A stretch of 64,000 nt of DNA from Halobacillus mangrovi (GCF_002097535.1 NZ_CP020772.1:2790001-2854000), one strand, 5' to 3'. Shown: positions 50,571-59,050, numbered from the stretch's first letter. Numbers and translations are program-made. Notes: generated from the sequence alone by a model not told the origin.

Positions 50571-51914
50571 CTACACATAAAAATCATGATCTACATAATC
50601 CGTTAATAATCTTGATATTTCATTACTATCTTCGCCATGGAAAAACACGGTACCCCAATGGTTTCCGTACCCTTCTCCCGTGTCTCCAAATTTAGAGACA
50701 GTCGGCTTATATAGCGTGTGTTTATCAAAATTCGGATGGCCTTCCAAGTCAGATGGAATATGCACCCTGCTGACACTTTTCTTTTTCGGGTAAACCATAA
50801 AACTGCCTGCATGGCCATCTGCATTCAAATCCTTTGGAATGTGCCTTTCTAATTCTTCTGCCGTCGAATGAGGGTCACAACAAAGGAGGTGGGCTCCAAA
50901 AGGATTAAATCCATATACTTTTTGGATCAGTTCAAAGATATGTCCACCTGGAATGCGGTAGGCAATTTCCCCGAAGTACACTTCTTCCTTTTCCGTGATG
51001 AAAAACTCAGGATGGACCATACCATATTGGATGTCAAAAGCTTCGATCAATTTTTCGACTTCCTTAAGGATAATCGTACGATATTGTTCGATCGCAGCGG
51101 ATGGAGGAACCATACTGGAATAACCCAGCAAAACGTATTCCGTGATATTCAAAAATTGGACTTTCCCTTTATGGATGAACACTTCGCAAGAAACCTCAAT
51201 GCCAGAAAGATGACTTTCTACGAGTCCCGGGAAGTTGTCATCTGTCAGTTTTTGATCAATATCCTCTTCAGAGAAAATCATCCGGTGACCGGCAGCTCCC
51301 GCTTTATTCAGCGCCTTAAAATGAATCGGATCGGCATGATCCTTGTGATTTTTCAACAACGATTGGTTCACTCGTTTAAAAAATCGGCGAACTTCTTCTT
51401 TACTCTCGACTTCTTCAAACACACCGACTTTCAAACCACCTAAATGGGCACGGCGTTTCATCATAGCCTTATCTCTAAAAAGAATCGAGTGTTCAAAGAC
51501 GCTGGGATCATTTCTAAACCGAGCGTTCAGTGCGCCTGACCACTCCACCGTTTCCTCAAAAATAGGAATGGCAAGGCCAACATCCAATCTTCTTAGTTGA
51601 TCGAACAAATCCCTCGACTTTTCATAAACTTCCTGATAATGCTTCGGCTTTCCAAAATCCCATGAGAGAAATGGAACCTGGTGCTGATCGGCATAAGGTT
51701 TGAAATCTTCATGACTTACAATGATATATTCTTTCCCCATTTGCTGTATCGCTTCAATGGATGGAATGCTCCAACCGATTAAGGCGATTTTCTTTCCTAT
51801 TTCGGGACGCTCATGGGTGATTTTTAACGGCCCGACTTCTCTTCCATTCATGCGTTTACGATCCTGTTGGTTCGTCGATTTGAAAGTATTTGTTTCTGTA
51901 TTCGTTCTTGGCAT
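50571..51914 (-). CDS. ATP-grasp ligase
   Basis: 447 aa. Pre-ATP-grasp domain (KKIALIGWSIPSIEAIQQMG, FLSWDFGKPKHYQ), then ATP-grasp core (AMMKRRAHLGGLKVGVFEEV, HFKALNKAGAAGHRMIFSEE, LVESHLSGIEVSCEVFI) with metal-site strand VHPEFFITEKEEVYFGEIAY and RIPGGHIFELI, comparable to E-x-N-x-R-x-x-GG. Such enzymes (BacD-like, carnosine-synthase-like) join an acyl phosphate to an amine. ATG after AGGTGAAAAGG. First gene of the operon with the 656-aa protein. Substrates unknown. Confidence 0.87.
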   Translation of the reverse strand: MPRTNTETNTFKSTNQQDRKRMNGREVGPLKITHERPEIGKKIALIGWSIPSIEAIQQMGKEYIIVSHEDFKPYADQHQVPFLSWDFGKPKHYQEVYEKSRDLFDQLRRLDVGLAIPIFEETVEWSGALNARFRNDPSVFEHSILFRDKAMMKRRAHLGGLKVGVFEEVESKEEVRRFFKRVNQSLLKNHKDHADPIHFKALNKAGAAGHRMIFSEEDIDQKLTDDNFPGLVESHLSGIEVSCEVFIHKGKVQFLNITEYVLLGYSSMVPPSAAIEQYRTIILKEVEKLIEAFDIQYGMVHPEFFITEKEEVYFGEIAYRIPGGHIFELIQKVYGFNPFGAHLLCCDPHSTAEELERHIPKDLNADGHAGSFMVYPKKKSVSRVHIPSDLEGHPNFDKHTLYKPTVSKFGDTGEGYGNHWGTVFFHGEDSNEISRLLTDYVDHDFYV

Positions 51915-52040
51915 TTCCTTTTCACCTATCCTTGAAATGATTCAGCAACATTTAATTAGAATCTCCTCAAGTTTTAAAAATATCCTTTGAAGAAACAATT
52001 TTGAAAAGGAAATATTTATACATTTTCACACAAAAAAAAA

Positions 52041-52064
52041 AGGACAGCTAAATGTCGCTGTCCT
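52041..52064 (-). terminator. Terminator of the acetyltransferase gene
   Basis: AGGACAGC and GCTGTCCT stem, followed by eleven Ts on the minus strand. It separates the acetyltransferase from the ATP-grasp operon. Confidence 0.9.
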
Positions 52065-52073
52065 GAGTTCATT

Positions 52074-52919
52074 TTATAATTGTTTATACCAAATATTCAT
52101 ATCCTCTAAGCCAGTTCCAATCATACTGTTTTGCACCATACACCCACCATACGTAAACCCTTGCTGCGCTGTAATGATATTCATCCCCATCGAAATGGCT
52201 CGCGTATAAGAGTACATGGTCTTAATCCCGAGAGCTTTCATTTTTTCCTGCAAGAAAGGATATTGATGGGAAAGCAGCCCTTGTCCTCTATACGCGGGTA
52301 AGGTAGCGCAATCCGTAAACTCCGCCGCTCCATAATCGGAGAATATATCAGCAGAGCAAGCGCTTACAATCTTTCCGTCGTGATAAATAAGAGAGAAATG
52401 AACATTGTCGTTTAGCATTTTTACAATATAGTCCGGTTCATGAATGGGTGTCGGATATTTTGAAAAAATCGACTTATAAAACTTGGCCATCTCCTCGGCT
52501 TGGTCTTCTTTTCCCCACGTCATCGTGTATCCCTCTTGAAGACCTTCCTTCATTGCATGAGATGTAAGATCTAATTCTCTTACTCGGGAGATTACGTTCT
52601 TAGAATCGGGCTGATTTCGATCAGGGTCCAAATATTTAGCATAAATTTTTGTGTCTTCTCCTCGAAAGAAGCCTTTGATTTCACCTTCCAATTTAGCTGA
52701 AAGTTCTCGCAGAATCTCTTCCTCATCCGTTTGTGCTTTTACATAAAAAATAAGTTTATCACAATTCATTTCAGCCGCTGCCGTATGAAGCTCTTTCATA
52801 CGTTCTTCATTCATATTTTCGGGCAGCTCATACACCTTAATACGTCGGCTGATCGGCTCCACATCAAAATAGTCTTTCTCCATAAGCGCACTTGCAGAAA
52901 GAAAACGGTTTGATCCCAT
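52074..52919 (-). CDS. GNAT acetyltransferase resembling beta-lysine N-acetyltransferase AblB/YodP
   Basis: 281 aa: an N-terminal domain with FDVEPISRRIKVYELPENMN and LIFYVKAQTDEEEILRELSA, EIKGFFRGEDTKIYAKYLDP, then a GNAT domain with AAEFTDCATLPAYRGQGLLS (the acetyl-CoA-binding R-G-x-G-x-L) and the end MGMNIITAQQGFTYGGCMVQ. This order matches AblB, which acetylates beta-lysine to a compatible solute in partnership with lysine 2,3-aminomutase. No aminomutase is next to it. ATG after AAAGGAGAG. Exact substrate open. Confidence 0.8.
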   Translation of the reverse strand: MGSNRFLSASALMEKDYFDVEPISRRIKVYELPENMNEERMKELHTAAAEMNCDKLIFYVKAQTDEEEILRELSAKLEGEIKGFFRGEDTKIYAKYLDPDRNQPDSKNVISRVRELDLTSHAMKEGLQEGYTMTWGKEDQAEEMAKFYKSIFSKYPTPIHEPDYIVKMLNDNVHFSLIYHDGKIVSACSADIFSDYGAAEFTDCATLPAYRGQGLLSHQYPFLQEKMKALGIKTMYSYTRAISMGMNIITAQQGFTYGGCMVQNSMIGTGLEDMNIWYKQL

Positions 52920-53169
52920 TGATCACTCTCTCCTTTGTAGGTTCTTCTGCTCACTATAAAAGGACGCTTCTCTTTTCTATTCCCAAAATTAAGAAGAATT
53001 AAATTACCTTTTACACTACGATTTTACATGAGTATGTTTTCATGTAAAAGCTAGTAAAGAAAAAAGTGTTCAAGTATAATTAGATATTTTAACAAATATT
53101 ACCTTCATAAAATTCTAAGGGGATAGGAAGATAAGATGAATAGTATTTTGACCATTACTTATTAGAAAG

Positions 53170-53631
53170 ATGGCGATCTCTATGATCTTCAACTTTACTG
53201 TCGGATTCATTCTCCCCTGGATAACTGCAATTATTTTATTCCGAAGAGCACGCATCTTAATTTATTCGGTGGTTCCTTTTACAGCCTTATTATCTCTTAT
53301 ATCTAATCAGGTCGGTATGCAGAGTAATTTATGGGCTTTAAATCCTGAACCAACCATCGTCCTGCTCGAGTCACTATTTATCGATATTGGCTATAATCCA
53401 ATCATTTGCGCATGGTTCGCTTACTGCATCTATTTTAAGAAAATCAGAAGGTTGTGGGTCTATGGCTTATTTATCCTCTTAATTAATGGCTTGGAACTAC
53501 TGGCTCTTTTTACAGATAAAGTAGAATACAGCGATGATTGGAACATCTATTACTCTTTTATCGTCTACGTTCTAGGTTTATTCATTACAGATTTTTACTA
53601 CTCCAGAGTAAATGAGCTAGTCAAAGTCTGA
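53170..53631 (+). CDS. Multi-helix membrane protein resembling CBO0543 family
   Basis: 153 aa with four to five helices: IFNFTVGFILPWITAIILF, YSVVPFTALLSLISNQVGM, YNPIICAWFAYCIYF, LWVYGLFILLINGLELLALF and YYSFIVYVLGLFITDFYYSR. The N-I-Y-Y/W-x-F ending (DDWNIYYSFIVYVLG) fits my memory of CBO0543 proteins. No good binding site precedes 53170; AAGGGGATAGGAAG instead precedes an ATG at 53136 in another frame that stops after eight codons, so the 5' end may be frameshifted. Confidence 0.6.
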   Translation: MAISMIFNFTVGFILPWITAIILFRRARILIYSVVPFTALLSLISNQVGMQSNLWALNPEPTIVLLESLFIDIGYNPIICAWFAYCIYFKKIRRLWVYGLFILLINGLELLALFTDKVEYSDDWNIYYSFIVYVLGLFITDFYYSRVNELVKV

Positions 53632-53675
53632 ACCCTCGCTTTATAGAGAGATCAGGCTTTTTTCTATTATGACTA

Positions 53676-53800
53676 CATGTTTTTAGCATTCCTTCATTCA
53701 CATGACTGAAGTTCTTCGCTGCTTCTTCTACAAAATTTTCTTGAATTTCAGCAGCTCCCTCTCCTGCATCATCGGAAGCTGAGCGAATGACTAACATACG
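53676..53800 (-). pseudogene. 3' fragment of an MTA/SAH nucleosidase-like gene
   Basis: The minus strand reads MLVIRSASDDAGEGAAEIQE then NFVEEAAKNFSHVNEGML, closely resembling the C-terminus of 5'-methylthioadenosine/S-adenosylhomocysteine nucleosidase (the R-S-x-SD-A catalytic Asp region and last helix). Nothing upstream (toward 53860) continues it, so it is a 5'-deleted remnant. Confidence 0.6.
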
Positions 53801-53814
53801 GGATCACAAGAAAA

Positions 53815-53849
53815 AGAGGGTGATTTCTCTTATGGAAAAAGCACCCTCT
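53815..53849 (-). terminator. Terminator of the GNAT gene at 53873
   Basis: AGAGGGTG and CACCCTCT stem with a 19-base loop, followed by TTTTTC on the minus strand. Confidence 0.65.
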
Positions 53850-53872
53850 AGCAGGCCTAGCTTTAGTCAATA

Positions 53873-54403
53873 TTAATTACCTTTCACGTGTTTTTCCATA
53901 CGAATGTCAGCCCATAATTTACCCTTACAAAACGTAAAGTCCTTGATACGGCCTATTTCCTGATAACCCATCTTTTTATATAACTGAAAGGCGGATTCAT
54001 TAAATTCAAAGACCCCAAGTTCTATTCTTCTTAACCCTTCTTGTTCAATCTCTTTCTCTAAATGCTTAATTGATAAACGGCCAATTCCTTTACCACGGGC
54101 TTCAGCTTCCCCGATGGTTATACCAATCCAGGCGGTTTGTGGTACCTTTTTGAAGAGATGAGGCGGATCAATCATATAGTTCATCTCACCAACCAATTGT
54201 CCATCGAGATAGATAAGGTAAATGTGATGATCTTTAACACGCTCCGTCAAGTCCTCAAAAGATACGGTTTTTGTAAGTTCTATGTCAGCTTGACTTTGGT
54301 TTGGCCGAGTTAAAGAGATTAAAGCAGGATCGTTTTCCCAGCGATCGAAGGCTTCTCTAATCGCTTCAGTCGGTTTCGTTAGTTTATGGAATTGAATGTT
54401 CAT
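53873..54403 (-). CDS. GNAT acetyltransferase (RimJ/RimL-like)
   Basis: 176 aa. Acetyl-CoA loop is IGEAEARGKGIGRLSIKHLE (R-x-x-G-x-G), followed by GLRRIELGVFEFNESAFQLY and KKMGYQEIGRIKDFTF, the usual core of ribosomal-protein-type or small-molecule acetyltransferases. ATG after AAAAGGAG. Acceptor unknown. Confidence 0.87.
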   Translation of the reverse strand: MNIQFHKLTKPTEAIREAFDRWENDPALISLTRPNQSQADIELTKTVSFEDLTERVKDHHIYLIYLDGQLVGEMNYMIDPPHLFKKVPQTAWIGITIGEAEARGKGIGRLSIKHLEKEIEQEGLRRIELGVFEFNESAFQLYKKMGYQEIGRIKDFTFCKGKLWADIRMEKHVKGN

Positions 54404-54430
54404 AGGAAAGCTCCTTTTCCAACAATATCT

Positions 54431-55333
54431 TTAACTCACGCGTTTTCTTGATTTGACCTTGACCATCATACCGCTCATTTCGTTGACAACAATAGCTAAG
54501 AGAATGAGTAAAATTCCAAACCACTGCAGCCATGTGACAGACTCAGAAAGAATGAGCATGGCTGAGATGATCGCTACAGGGAGTTCAACCGAGCTCAATA
54601 CATTCGCAAGGCGTCCAGATATGAGCGGGGCTCCTCCGGCAAAGAACAGCGGTGGGATAATGGCACCGACTAAGGCAACTCCTGCACCGATGATCCATAA
54701 CCGACCATCAAGAAGAGGATAGGTCGGAATATCTTTGAAGAACACAACTAGGACGAGTATCGTTGATCCAGTTACCATTAAGGCACTGCGAAGAATCGGA
54801 TGTGATTTCGTCGCTACTTGACCACTAAAGTAAATAAATCCTGCATAGGAAAACCCGGATAACAATCCGAGAAGCAGTCCTAAAGGTGGTAAGTCAAAGG
54901 CTTTCCCATTAATCACATTTGAAGCAAAAACAACACCGGTTAATGTAATGGCTAAAGAAATTAGATTTACTCTAGTCGGTTTACTTTTGCTAAATACCCA
55001 TTCATAAATCATTCCGATCCAAACAAATTGGAATAGAAGAATAATAGCTAAAGAAGCGGATAAATATTGCATCGCCCCATAATAAAAAATACTCGTCAAA
55101 CCCACCGTCGTTCCCGTAGCCATGACCTTCCACAAATCTGCTTTCGTCATTCCTCTTGTCGTTAACCCTTTAGATAAGCTTAATACCCACAACAAGATGA
55201 ATCCCCAAAGCATTTGTGCAATATTGATTTCTCCCAGACTGTATCCGTAAGCGAACCCTGTTTTAACGAAAATAGGTGTAAAACCGAAACAAGCCGCGCC
55301 TATGAATACTAAAGTAATGCCTTTGATTTTCAT
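54431..55333 (-). CDS. EamA-family (DMT) transporter
   Basis: 300-aa membrane protein with ten helices made of two EamA repeats: ITLVFIGAACFGFTPIFVKT at the start and GLLLGLLSGFSYAGFIYFSG in the second repeat, ending with helices around WLQWFGILLILLAIVVNE. ATG at 55333 after GGGAGG. Substrate may be an amino acid, nucleoside or other metabolite to be exported. Next to TauE by 25 bases, probably one transcript. Confidence 0.87.
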   Translation of the reverse strand: MKIKGITLVFIGAACFGFTPIFVKTGFAYGYSLGEINIAQMLWGFILLWVLSLSKGLTTRGMTKADLWKVMATGTTVGLTSIFYYGAMQYLSASLAIILLFQFVWIGMIYEWVFSKSKPTRVNLISLAITLTGVVFASNVINGKAFDLPPLGLLLGLLSGFSYAGFIYFSGQVATKSHPILRSALMVTGSTILVLVVFFKDIPTYPLLDGRLWIIGAGVALVGAIIPPLFFAGGAPLISGRLANVLSSVELPVAIISAMLILSESVTWLQWFGILLILLAIVVNEMSGMMVKVKSRKRVS

Positions 55334-55358
55334 ATCATGGCCTCCCTTCAACACGACT

Positions 55359-56108
55359 CTATGTAAACAACAGCTTAATAGCCATCGCGATTACAGCCAC
55401 AATCAATATGCGCTGTACCCATTTTTCTCCGTGCTTAACGGCAAACCTACTTCCGAGTAAGGCTCCTATACTCATCCCTGCCGCAAGTGTAAACCCATAT
55501 CCCCAATGAATCTGGTCATTAATAATAAAAACAGCTAAGGCTGAAGCCGTATAGATCGCAACAATGAAGACCTTGATACTATTGATTTTAACAAGAGAAA
55601 GACCAGATACAAGCGTAAGCGCAGCAATGATAATAAAGCCGACACCTGCCTGGATAAACCCCCCATAGATTCCGACGAAAAAGAAGATCACGATAAGACC
55701 GATTCTTCTTGGCCATGTGTTTTGAGAAACTTCAGTGGAAAGCCTCTTGTGCGGTTTCCAAACGATAATCGCTAAAACCACAAGCATCACAATAGATAGA
55801 ATCTTGTTAAAAATTTCATCAGGCAACGATATCGCAAATCGTGCACCTACAATCGAACCGAGTAACGCAGGAATCGCCAGCATCGTACTGAATTTCCAGT
55901 CAAAATAACCACTGTTCCTAAAAGATGCAATGGCCACAAGGTTTTGAGCAAATAAAGCAATGCGATTCGTTCCATTGGCTACAGCAGAAGGCAGCCCGAA
56001 AATGATGAGCATGGGCATCGTTAAGAGCGATCCACCTCCAGCCATAACGTTAATAAACCCGGATCCGATTCCTACGGCTAAAATGGCTAAGAAAGATAAT
56101 ATTGTCAT
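55359..56108 (-). CDS. TauE/SafE-family sulfite/anion exporter
   Basis: 249 aa from the ATG at 56108 nine bases after AAAGGA; an open frame continues upstream to 56201 but overlaps a small gene. Eight helices and the two TauE signatures: GIGSGFINVMAGGGSLLTMP with GLPSAVANGTNRIALF, and VGIYGGFIQAGVGFIIIAAL. Predicted export of sulfite, sulfoacetate or a related anion. Probably co-transcribed with the EamA gene. Confidence 0.88.
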   Translation of the reverse strand: MTILSFLAILAVGIGSGFINVMAGGGSLLTMPMLIIFGLPSAVANGTNRIALFAQNLVAIASFRNSGYFDWKFSTMLAIPALLGSIVGARFAISLPDEIFNKILSIVMLVVLAIIVWKPHKRLSTEVSQNTWPRRIGLIVIFFFVGIYGGFIQAGVGFIIIAALTLVSGLSLVKINSIKVFIVAIYTASALAVFIINDQIHWGYGFTLAAGMSIGALLGSRFAVKHGEKWVQRILIVAVIAMAIKLLFT

Positions 56109-56197
56109 AGGCTTCATTCCTTTTGTGCAGTTAATAGTAAATCGATTTCTTTTCATTTTCCAGCTCTTGATCCTTATCTTAAAATTAGATGGTAGAA

Positions 56198-56371
56198 TCA
56201 CCGAAAATAGATTTTCGTTATGATCATATGTAGGCTTACTAAGATCACGATAAAAATAATGCCTTCCATGATTTTCTCACTTTTATACAGAGAAGAATAG
56301 GACATAAAATAAAGTACCCAGGATAAGAAAGAGATCAAGCCAATTAAATAAGAAAAACGTTCATCATTCAT
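56198..56371 (-). CDS. Small two-helix membrane protein (57 aa)
   Basis: ATG at 56371 after AAAGGGTGG. NDERFSYLIGLISFLSWVLY and MEGIIFIVILVSLHMIITKI supply two hydrophobic helices; it ends KIYFR at 56198. No family recognised. A shared promoter-like element (56538-56566) stands 167 bases upstream. Same strand as the TauE gene, 89 bases before it. Confidence 0.6.
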   Translation of the reverse strand: MNDERFSYLIGLISFLSWVLYFMSYSSLYKSEKIMEGIIFIVILVSLHMIITKIYFR

Positions 56372-56680
56372 AAGGCCACCCTTTCTAAAAAAGTATTTTC
56401 CACGGATAGATAGCCGGATTGTTTCTTACGAATATTGGACAGATCCTATAATTGAATAGACAAACGAACGTTAAAATACCCATTTCAATGCTGAACAACT
56501 ACACTCTCATTTTTTTAAGTAGATCTTATCCCTACCAATTATTTCAAAATTCGATTGGAACTACAATAAAAATACGCCTATCCTTTAAACTGGACAAGCG
56601 TTCAAATACCGTCAATCCCTATGAAGTCCTGCTTTCTCTATGACACGGATCTGGTCACCACTGCTCTGCGTGAATCTAAA
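56372..56680. other. Intergenic region with shared promoter-like element, copy C
   Basis: 309 bases without a supported gene between the 57-aa protein and the end of the CtaG-like gene. The only recognisable item is the element at 56538-56566 (minus strand TTGTAG-N17-AATAAT, core TTTTGAAATAATTGG), related to copies A and B at 5061-5089 and 28916-28944. Confidence 0.5.
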
Positions 56681-57442
56681 CTACGCCATAGATCTCGGCC
56701 GGGAGGATCTATACCAATGAAGACAGAAAATGAAAATAATGACCATATCTATCAGATCCCCGCCATAATACATCAATTTACCAGCAGCCTCTGCAGCCGA
56801 TCTTGATACTCCATCAGGGGGAAACGCATAAATGTATTTAGACAAAATTCCGTGTGCTGCCAGGGCAGCTATAAACACCAACGTTCGGTAGGCAAAACTA
56901 TATCGATGCGGCGTCGGATCGATGTATATCAATGAAATGGTAAAGAGATATCCCGCTAAGAACACGTGCACATGGACAAGTAAATGAAGCAAAAAATAGT
57001 GATGCATAAGTGCATACAAATTTGTAGTATATAGAACCCACAACCCACCAATGTTTAATATCGAAGCTGTGATGGGATGACTGAGTATACGCACCGGTTC
57101 ACTTCTTAGCACCCGGGTGATTAAACGTGCTTGTTTGGCTGGGAGAGCCCTTAGCGCAAGCGTCATAGGTGCCCCTAATACAAATAAGAGCGGGCCAAGC
57201 ATGCCTAATAGCAAGTGGGTCACCATATGATAGTAGAAATCGTGCTGAGCTAGACTTGCCAAAGGGCCAACGACAGAGCATAGACAACAAACGACACCTA
57301 GTGACCAGAGGACTATACGATATAACGGCCAGTCTCTCGAACGCCTTTTACTCAACCACGTTAAAACCAGGTAAACAATAAGCGCAGCAACAAATGGAGC
57401 AGCCATTACATACGACATCAATTCGAGGGTTAACCCTTTCAT
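56681..57442 (-). CDS. CtaG-like cytochrome c oxidase assembly membrane protein
   Basis: 253 aa, seven helices. Characteristic caa3_CtaG motifs: HDFYYHMVTHLLLGMLGPLL (histidines in helices), HPITASILNIGGLWVLYTTN, HVHVFLAGYLFTISLIYIDP, PDGVSRSAAEAAGKLMYYGG near the end. CtaG-type proteins are needed for copper-site assembly in caa3 oxidase in Bacillus. Its ATG directly follows the stop of the DUF2243 gene, so the two are translationally linked. Copper or haem-related role is by family, not shown here. Confidence 0.85.
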   Translation of the reverse strand: MKGLTLELMSYVMAAPFVAALIVYLVLTWLSKRRSRDWPLYRIVLWSLGVVCCLCSVVGPLASLAQHDFYYHMVTHLLLGMLGPLLFVLGAPMTLALRALPAKQARLITRVLRSEPVRILSHPITASILNIGGLWVLYTTNLYALMHHYFLLHLLVHVHVFLAGYLFTISLIYIDPTPHRYSFAYRTLVFIAALAAHGILSKYIYAFPPDGVSRSAAEAAGKLMYYGGDLIDMVIIFIFCLHWYRSSRPRSMA

Positions 57443-57916
57443 TTACTCATAGACCCCTAATGCATTTTTTGTATTTGTCCTTATAAGCAAAAACACTCCG
57501 ATCGCAATCATGATCAGAGCCAGTGCGTTCCATATAATGTCGTAGGGCAAGATGTAAACATCGTATCTGATCTGGTGAAGACGCATGAGTTTGTGCTGAA
57601 TGGTGCCATCATAAAACTGAAAAAGTCCAGCCCCTAAGAGTACTCCTCCCCACCATCTCTTGAACCAAAAAGCTTTCCGCCGGCGAAGATCAGCAACTAA
57701 GAATAAACCGCCGATGGTAGAAAACCAGCTAAAAGCGTGAAAAAAACCATCGGAAACAAGTCCGACCGTAGTCGTAGACTTATCATAAAAATGGTGCCAA
57801 TGTAACAGTTGGTGAAATACTGTCTCATCAACAAAAGCAGCCATCCCGATCCCAAACAAAAACCCTGACCAAAGATTTTTTGACAAATGTTTCGAACGGT
57901 TCTTAGAAGTGTTCAT
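57443..57916 (-). CDS. DUF2243 membrane protein
   Basis: 157 aa from the ATG at 57916. Four to five helices with the family signature SGFLFGIGMAAFVDETVFHQ, LLHWHHFYD, GLVSDGFFHAFSWFSTIGGL and GAGLFQFYDGTIQHKLMRLH, rich in conserved His and Asp. DUF2243 genes frequently accompany CtaG-like genes, as here with zero intergenic bases, suggesting a joint role in respiratory or metal-related assembly. Confidence 0.88.
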   Translation of the reverse strand: MNTSKNRSKHLSKNLWSGFLFGIGMAAFVDETVFHQLLHWHHFYDKSTTTVGLVSDGFFHAFSWFSTIGGLFLVADLRRRKAFWFKRWWGGVLLGAGLFQFYDGTIQHKLMRLHQIRYDVYILPYDIIWNALALIMIAIGVFLLIRTNTKNALGVYE

Positions 57917-58032
57917 CCATGTTGCACTCCCTTTAATCAGATGTCGCTTATCGTAATGAATAAGCTTTTCCCTATTAAATATCCAAAAAAAGGGAATGCG
58001 AAACAACTATTTTTCAAACTTCCTATGTAAAA

Positions 58033-58056
58033 AAGAGACCTCATAAGAGGCCTCTT
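58033..58056 (-). terminator. Terminator of the gene at 58077
   Basis: AAGAGACCTC and GAGGCCTCTT pair with one mismatch around ATAA, followed by TTTTTTAC on the minus strand. Confidence 0.75.
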
Positions 58057-58076
58057 CTCCTGTGCTATTATTTCCT

Positions 58077-58598
58077 TTAAGCTAAAACAGGCAGTTCCTC
58101 TACCAATCGAATACCACTAGAAAATCCTGGTTTAAAACGCCGGATGTTTACAGCAACATGTTCCCAAATCATCGCCTGCAGTTCATCTACAGGCATGTAG
58201 CCGAAACCAATATCGAATAGAGAAGCTGCTGGAAGCATTGGGAGCTTCTGTTCAACGTAGTGGTGGATAGAAGGAGAAGTTAGAGGTTCATCATAACCAT
58301 TTACAACTGCTTCAATAAATTCATCAGAAGGCTGTACTTTTTTCATAAAGAGTTCTTTGTTTAAAACATCTTCGATAATCCAAAAGTAGAGATCTTTTTC
58401 CGAATGATAGACTAGCGTGTACTCCATCGTGATCCCCGAATCTAACCGTTGTTTCCAATGGAATACCAAATGAAGCGGCCGGAACGCTTCTTTCGTTACC
58501 GTTACCCAGTGGGCCCGGTCATATTTACGTAAGGAATGACAGGCATCCTCTACTATTTGTTGTTTCATTTGTTTGTCATATGGGTGCACTTGAGACAT
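58077..58598 (-). CDS. Hypothetical protein (173 aa)
   Basis: The ATG at 58598 is chosen because AAGGAGG precedes it by 8 bases; the frame is open 82 codons further but without a site and with low-complexity hydrophobic content. Protein: SQVHPYDKQMKQQIVEDACH, YDRAHWVTVTKEAFRPLHLV, then LVYHSEKDLYFWIIEDVLNK. Probably a soluble alpha/beta protein. I do not recognise a family. Confidence 0.6.
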   Translation of the reverse strand: MSQVHPYDKQMKQQIVEDACHSLRKYDRAHWVTVTKEAFRPLHLVFHWKQRLDSGITMEYTLVYHSEKDLYFWIIEDVLNKELFMKKVQPSDEFIEAVVNGYDEPLTSPSIHHYVEQKLPMLPAASLFDIGFGYMPVDELQAMIWEHVAVNIRRFKPGFSSGIRLVEELPVLA

Positions 58599-58829
58599 CC
58601 AATAATCCTCCTTCAGCATCAATAATGATTTACGGAATATTCTAACACATAGAGACACTTCTGAACCGTTTTCTGGAAAGAAAAAAAGTGATAAAAGGTT
58701 TAATACTTGACAAATAGACAGAATAATTAGAATGGAATTCGGGTTGAACCCACTAGTGGTAGTAATCAGCAGGATATTAGCCGATAAAACGATTAGTATC
58801 GAATATCGTTTAAAATAAAAATAAAAGTA

Positions 58830-58860
58830 AAAAGACACTTCCATTTAGAAGTGCCTTTTT
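58830..58860. terminator. Hairpin between small peptide gene and 58598 gene
   Basis: AAAGACACTTC and GAAGTGCCTTT pair with one mismatch around CATTTA; T-runs flank it on both strands. On the minus strand it lies 18 bases after the 30-codon frame at 58878. Confidence 0.65.
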
Positions 58861-58877
58861 GAGAACTCTGATTTAAT

Positions 58878-58970
58878 TTATACGATCCTTTTGATCAATC
58901 TTCCAATTGCGCGTGGAATGAACATAAGGATATCAACTATTGTATGGATTAAAGAACGAATCAATCTCAT
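58878..58970 (-). CDS. 30-residue amphipathic cationic peptide
   Basis: Strong site AAGGAGGG seven bases before the ATG at 58970; frame RLIRSLIHTIVDILMFIPRA then IGRLIKRIV, stop at 58878, followed by a terminator. One hydrophobic helix with Arg/Lys at both ends. This pattern recalls small membrane-active peptides, including type I toxin-like peptides, but no antitoxin RNA is visible. A self-contained unit (binding site, frame, terminator) makes expression likely. Confidence 0.55.
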   Translation of the reverse strand: MRLIRSLIHTIVDILMFIPRAIGRLIKRIV

Positions 58971-59050
58971 TTTATATCCCTCCTTATCTTTTAACTAACC
59001 ATTCCACTATGCGAGGAGGCCTAAACTGAGTCCTTTTCAGCCTGTTAAAA

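Noticed and set aside
58599-58844. Long hydrophobic N-terminal extension of the 173-aa protein
   Set aside because: No binding site, low-complexity composition, and an AAGGAGG eight bases before the ATG at 58598.
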